From NCBI GenBank assembly GCA_021604865.1, contig BQJU01000072.1:1-35801 (forward strand): DNA of 35,801 bases. The letters are read 5' to 3'. The number at the start of each line of letters is the position of its first letter. Position 1 is the stretch's first letter. The position numbers were made by a program, and so were the translations under genes. The DNA is from Saprospiraceae bacterium (lineage in GTDB: Bacteria > Bacteroidota > Bacteroidia > Chitinophagales > Saprospiraceae). A model generated the notes under the pieces. That model made no database searches and was not told the DNA's origin. It saw nothing but the letters and a program-made list of their open reading frames with translations. This document shows positions 33,112 through 35,801 of the stretch, piece after piece.

Positions 33112-35442
33112 ATGGGTATGAAAAAAATTTTTACGATTTTATGGATTTTGATTTGTTCTTTAGGGGCATGGGGGCAAGTAACGATAAGCTCGGAAAGCTT
33201 TAGAAGTGGCTCTATTCCATTTGGATGGACACAAACCAATGTGACTTTTACAACATCAGCTGGAGGTTATGCTAACTTTACAATGACGAGTGCTATATTG
33301 ACCTCGCCAATAATTGATTTGTCCAGCTATGAAAATGTAGAATTAACCTTTGATGTTGCCAAGTTTGGTTCAGGAACTGATGGTCCTTTAACCGTTGAAA
33401 TTTCTGATGATGGAGGAACAACCTGGACTGCTCAAACTTTCAATTCCCCAACACCTGATGATAGTAATTATTTAACCTCGGGGCCAACAGCGATCACTCC
33501 TACCGGTTCGGATGTAAGAATTCGATTCATTAGAGCGAATAGTTTTTCAGGAAAAAGGTTTCGAGATTTTTTATTAGAAGGCGATCCTGTTTCCACATTT
33601 GATAATGATTCAGATATAGTGGAAGGAGGTTTTGATGAACCGGATAATATCGTTTATGAAAATTACGATGCTTCCAGTGCATTAACCACTGCAAACGCAA
33701 TTAAAATAGGCGCGTTTACGATTCGAGATGGAGGTGCGGGTGGCTCTGATGCAGATATGGTCAGCACCATACTCACTGATATTGAATTCTCTGTTTTAAA
33801 TTCCTCCAACCTTGCTGCATTGGCCATTTTTGACGGCATCAATAATGTAAGCGAAGTCACAACGGTATCTTCTACGACAACGTTTAACAGCATTAATTCG
33901 GGGACAGGATTAGAGGCTGCTGATAATGGTACCAAGTCATTTGATGTATATGCTACCTTTAAAAGTTCCGTGATAGATAATGAACAAGTACAACTAACCA
34001 TAACTTCAGCGACAGCTGATGGCGTCAATGGTTCTGTTTTTGCAGCAGTTAATGCAGGAGGTGCTTTAACCAGTATAAGTGGCGATGACAACCGAATTGA
34101 AGTCACTGCAACAGACTTAATCTTTGACCAGGAACCTACCGATGTGAATATTAATGCAGTCATGTTTCCTTTTCCCACAATAGCGGCAATTGATGCCAAT
34201 GTGAATATCGATAAGGATTTCAGTAATTTGGTTTCCCTGAGTTCCACGGGCACATTCAGTGGAACCGCTACTACTTCAGCCAATATAGTGAATGGCATTG
34301 CGACATTTAATAATTTGGTTTTTTCAGTAGAGGCAACAGATAGAACGATTAGTGGAACTTCTGGCGGGGTCAATAGTACTGGGAATAGCACTTTATTTGA
34401 CATATTAGATATTCCTAATATCGTAATCAATGAGATTCTTCCAGATCCGGCATCTGATACCAATGGAGATGGGATATTTAATTTTTCAGACGACGAATTT
34501 GTTGAAATTTATAACAATGGCCTTATTTCTGTCGACTTAGCAGGGTGGACTATAGAGGACGGCGTTGGTATGCGACACACTTTTCCCGCCAATTCTATTT
34601 TAGCTCCTGGAACAGGAGTGGTTGTGTTTGGTGGAGGCAGCCCAACGGGCATTCCTGTGGTAACCCAAACGGCAAGTAGTGGCACATTTGGATTAAATAA
34701 TGGCGGAGACATCGTTAGCTTGATTGATGATAATAGCAATGTCGTAGATAGCTATACTTATGCATCTTCAACAGATAATGTTTCCTATGGTAGGAGTCCA
34801 GATTTTACAGGTCCTTTTGTTTTGCATACCACTATTTCTGGAAATTATTCGCCGGGACGTAATAACGCGAATGGGACTCCCCTCCCCATTAACCTCCTCT
34901 CCTTCAACGCCAAGGCCCAAGACGATGACATTCTGCTGAATTGGCGCACAGCCTCCGAAGTCAACAACGACTACATGGCGGTAGAGCGTAGCCAGGATGG
35001 CCGGGAATATCGGGAAATTGGCCGGGTACAGGGCCAGGGGACTACACATGAGGCACAAACCTATCATTTTGCAGATAAAAATCCACTTCGGGGTGTTAAC
35101 TTTTATCGCTTGCGGCAGGTGGATTTTGATGGGCAGTATGAGTATCACCGTGTTGTAGCCATAGACTTCACCAGCAAATTGAATGTTGAAGAAGATTTAC
35201 AGGTTTTTCCGACGGCTGTTCATCAGCTGTTGAATGTCAGGTATATGGGAACATTGGACGCTGATGTCACTTTACAGATAATCGGCCTCGATGGTCGGGT
35301 TTGGGAGCAGCAAGCACTGCAAGTATTCAAGGACAATGCCTTTAGTGGAGAGCTGGATGTGTCCGTATTGCCAGTTGGTATTTATGTGCTCCGGCTGCAA
35401 AATGGCCCTGCTGTTGTGAATAAACGATTTGTTAAACAGTAA
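33112..35442 (+). CDS. Large secreted lamin-tail-domain protein with T9SS type A sorting domain
   Basis: A 776-aa secreted protein with a signal peptide ending at LGAWGQ (ATG 33112, or 33118). Residues ~25-160 resemble a choice-of-anchor beta-sandwich (FDVAKFGSGTDGPLTVEISD). The middle part, ~190-430, consists of Thr/Ser/Asn-rich beta segments. A lamin-tail domain spans ~440-570 (NIVINEILPDPASDTNGDG ... EFVEIYNNG). The Ig-like spacer at ~590-690 (PLPINLLSFNAKA ... FYRLRQVDFDGQY) is shared with the gene at 8052. The sorting domain closes the protein (~695-776, LPVGIYVLRLQNG and RFVKQ). Base composition changes sharply near 34870: AT-rich before, GC-rich after, matching the border of the shared C-terminal module. 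Likely displayed at the cell surface; function unknown. Confidence 0.85.
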   Translation: MGMKKIFTILWILICSLGAWGQVTISSESFRSGSIPFGWTQTNVTFTTSAGGYANFTMTSAILTSPIIDLSSYENVELTFDVAKFGSGTDGPLTVEISDDGGTTWTAQTFNSPTPDDSNYLTSGPTAITPTGSDVRIRFIRANSFSGKRFRDFLLEGDPVSTFDNDSDIVEGGFDEPDNIVYENYDASSALTTANAIKIGAFTIRDGGAGGSDADMVSTILTDIEFSVLNSSNLAALAIFDGINNVSEVTTVSSTTTFNSINSGTGLEAADNGTKSFDVYATFKSSVIDNEQVQLTITSATADGVNGSVFAAVNAGGALTSISGDDNRIEVTATDLIFDQEPTDVNINAVMFPFPTIAAIDANVNIDKDFSNLVSLSSTGTFSGTATTSANIVNGIATFNNLVFSVEATDRTISGTSGGVNSTGNSTLFDILDIPNIVINEILPDPASDTNGDGIFNFSDDEFVEIYNNGLISVDLAGWTIEDGVGMRHTFPANSILAPGTGVVVFGGGSPTGIPVVTQTASSGTFGLNNGGDIVSLIDDNSNVVDSYTYASSTDNVSYGRSPDFTGPFVLHTTISGNYSPGRNNANGTPLPINLLSFNAKAQDDDILLNWRTASEVNNDYMAVERSQDGREYREIGRVQGQGTTHEAQTYHFADKNPLRGVNFYRLRQVDFDGQYEYHRVVAIDFTSKLNVEEDLQVFPTAVHQLLNVRYMGTLDADVTLQIIGLDGRVWEQQALQVFKDNAFSGELDVSVLPVGIYVLRLQNGPAVVNKRFVKQ

Positions 35443-35506
35443 CCGACAATAAGCGAACAGTAGCGCACTTTAGTGCATATTGGGAATTCCATTACTGGCC
35501 TGCAGA

Positions 35507-35659
35507 TCAGTCTGTAAAATGATAGATCAGATTGCCCTGTCTAAATTCATGTATAGGAATTAACAATCGGCCTGTGAACGGCCCTTTTCGCCCATACTTC
35601 ACCTCAAAAGCAGTCATTTGGAACCACCATACTTCTGCTTTTGAGGCTCGTTTGGGCAT
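35507..35659 (-). CDS. Doubtful small ORF (50 aa)
   Basis: An ORF of 50 residues starting MPKRASKAEVWWFQM and ending GNLIYHFTD. The amino-acid make-up is ordinary (aromatic, basic and polar residues mixed), so a real small protein or the remnant of a larger gene is possible. No family recognised. The ATG touches the left end of an R1 element, so any upstream promoter or longer N-terminus may have been displaced by the insertion. The 12-bp inverted repeat at 35602-35646 lies inside it, which argues that the region could equally be non-coding. Confidence 0.25.
   Translation of the reverse strand: MPKRASKAEVWWFQMTAFEVKYGRKGPFTGRLLIPIHEFRQGNLIYHFTD
35602..35646. repeat. 12-bp perfect inverted repeat
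   Basis: CCTCAAAAGCAG (35602-35613) and CTGCTTTTGAGG (35635-35646) are exact complements with a 21-base loop. It lies 160 bases after the T9SS gene stop. It could be a terminator for that gene or part of an unrecognised small repeat. A smaller hairpin, GCAC TTTA GTGC, is at 35465-35476. Confidence 0.4.
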
Positions 35660-35801
35660 TAGTGCTTGTTTGGAGGTCGCTTTTGCATCGCCGTCGGCAA
35701 GCCTATGGCGGCCGATGGGAGGCAAAAAGTGTCAATTTTTTGGTGAAACGAGGCGCTTTTTGCGGAGCATATCTGGAAGATACGGTCAAAAAAAGCAACA
35801 A
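35658..35801 (+). repeat. R1 inverted-repeat element, near full-length copy cut by the window end
   Basis: The left end TGCTTGTTTGGAGGTCGC follows ATTAG (35658-35662), the presumed target duplication. The interior from about 35720 (GGAGGCAAAAAGTGTCAATT and onward) aligns well with the 5490 copy (GGAGGCGAAAAGCGTCAATT). Relative to that copy it carries about 33 extra bases near 35685-35717, which form their own palindrome (CATCGCCG with CGGCCGATG). The right end lies beyond the window. Confidence 0.62.

Noticed and set aside
33663-34463. Long minus-strand ORF (266 codons)
   Set aside because: It lies wholly inside the T9SS gene at 33112 as its antisense. Its Leu/Val/Ser/Pro-rich text is what the Thr/Ser/Asn-rich sense strand yields when complemented, and no domain is seen.
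1-35801. CRISPR arrays, tRNA, rRNA, prophage or toxin-antitoxin loci
   Set aside because: Looked for direct repeats with regular spacing, cloverleaf-like segments and typical small gene pairs; none seen.

Overview
The window looks like a chromosomal segment of a Bacteroidota bacterium, most plausibly from the Saprospiria (Lewinella/Haliscomenobacter-like). The evidence is several secreted proteins with type IX secretion system (T9SS) C-terminal sorting domains of both type A and type B, many lipoproteins with short N-termini, a DUF6089 outer-membrane barrel, a CotH/lamin-tail surface protein, DUF2853, promoters of the Bacteroidota type (TTG or TTTG, about 19 nt, then TAnnTTTG), and weak or absent Shine-Dalgarno sites. 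I see no rRNA, tRNA, CRISPR array, phage genes or transposase. The taxonomic placement is inference from gene content.

Layout. 1-464: the tail of an unidentified reading frame and a probable promoter. 471-3333: a tight three-gene redox operon (di-haem oxidoreductase lipoprotein, Rieske 2Fe-2S lipoprotein, outer-membrane porin-like barrel). 3344-6394: three minus-strand genes for exported proteins (a T9SS type B protein, a META-domain lipoprotein, an unknown lipoprotein), separated by repeats. 6543-9086: a family 39-type membrane glycosyltransferase facing a GEVED-domain T9SS protein. 9498-12026: a GMC oxidoreductase with its gluconate 2-dehydrogenase subunit 3-like partner, which carries the export signal. 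12137-15559: proA and a convergent fusion of a carboxylate-amine ligase (GCS2-like) with a CBS pair. 15911-17926: an unknown lipoprotein and a secreted beta-propeller. 18239-20380: ligA on the minus strand. 20577-23409: two overlapping lipoprotein genes, a small membrane protein and a DUF2853 protein closed by a terminator. 23589-27215: two SAM methyltransferases flanking a single-chain ABC exporter. 27350-29825: an outer-membrane barrel, a Reeler-like CxxCH protein with a T9SS tail, and a PlsC-type acyltransferase. 30042-35442: a CotH-kinase/lamin-tail surface protein, a decayed DNA glycosylase pseudogene, and a large T9SS lamin-tail protein. 35443-35801: a small doubtful ORF and a repeat cut by the window end.

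The most notable non-genic content is a family of small inverted-repeat elements, called R1 here, with at least six copies at 4561, 5490, 15782, 28247, 29851 and 35658. The termini read roughly AGCWTGTTTGGAGGYC, and several copies are flanked by apparent 5-bp direct repeats. It behaves like a MITE: full-length copies have no coding capacity, two copies share one internal deletion, and others carry palindromic insertions. A second dispersed family (R2) fills two convergent intergenic gaps and lies between the GMC gene and its partner. A GC-rich palindromic block (R3) sits upstream of the lipoprotein at 15911.

Most genes are cell-envelope functions (export, surface display, lipid or glycan modification, redox proteins outside the cytoplasm). 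Housekeeping genes (proA, ligA) are scattered among them. The best candidates for something under-described are the R1 element family, the DHOR-Rieske-porin operon and the GCS2-CBS fusion.
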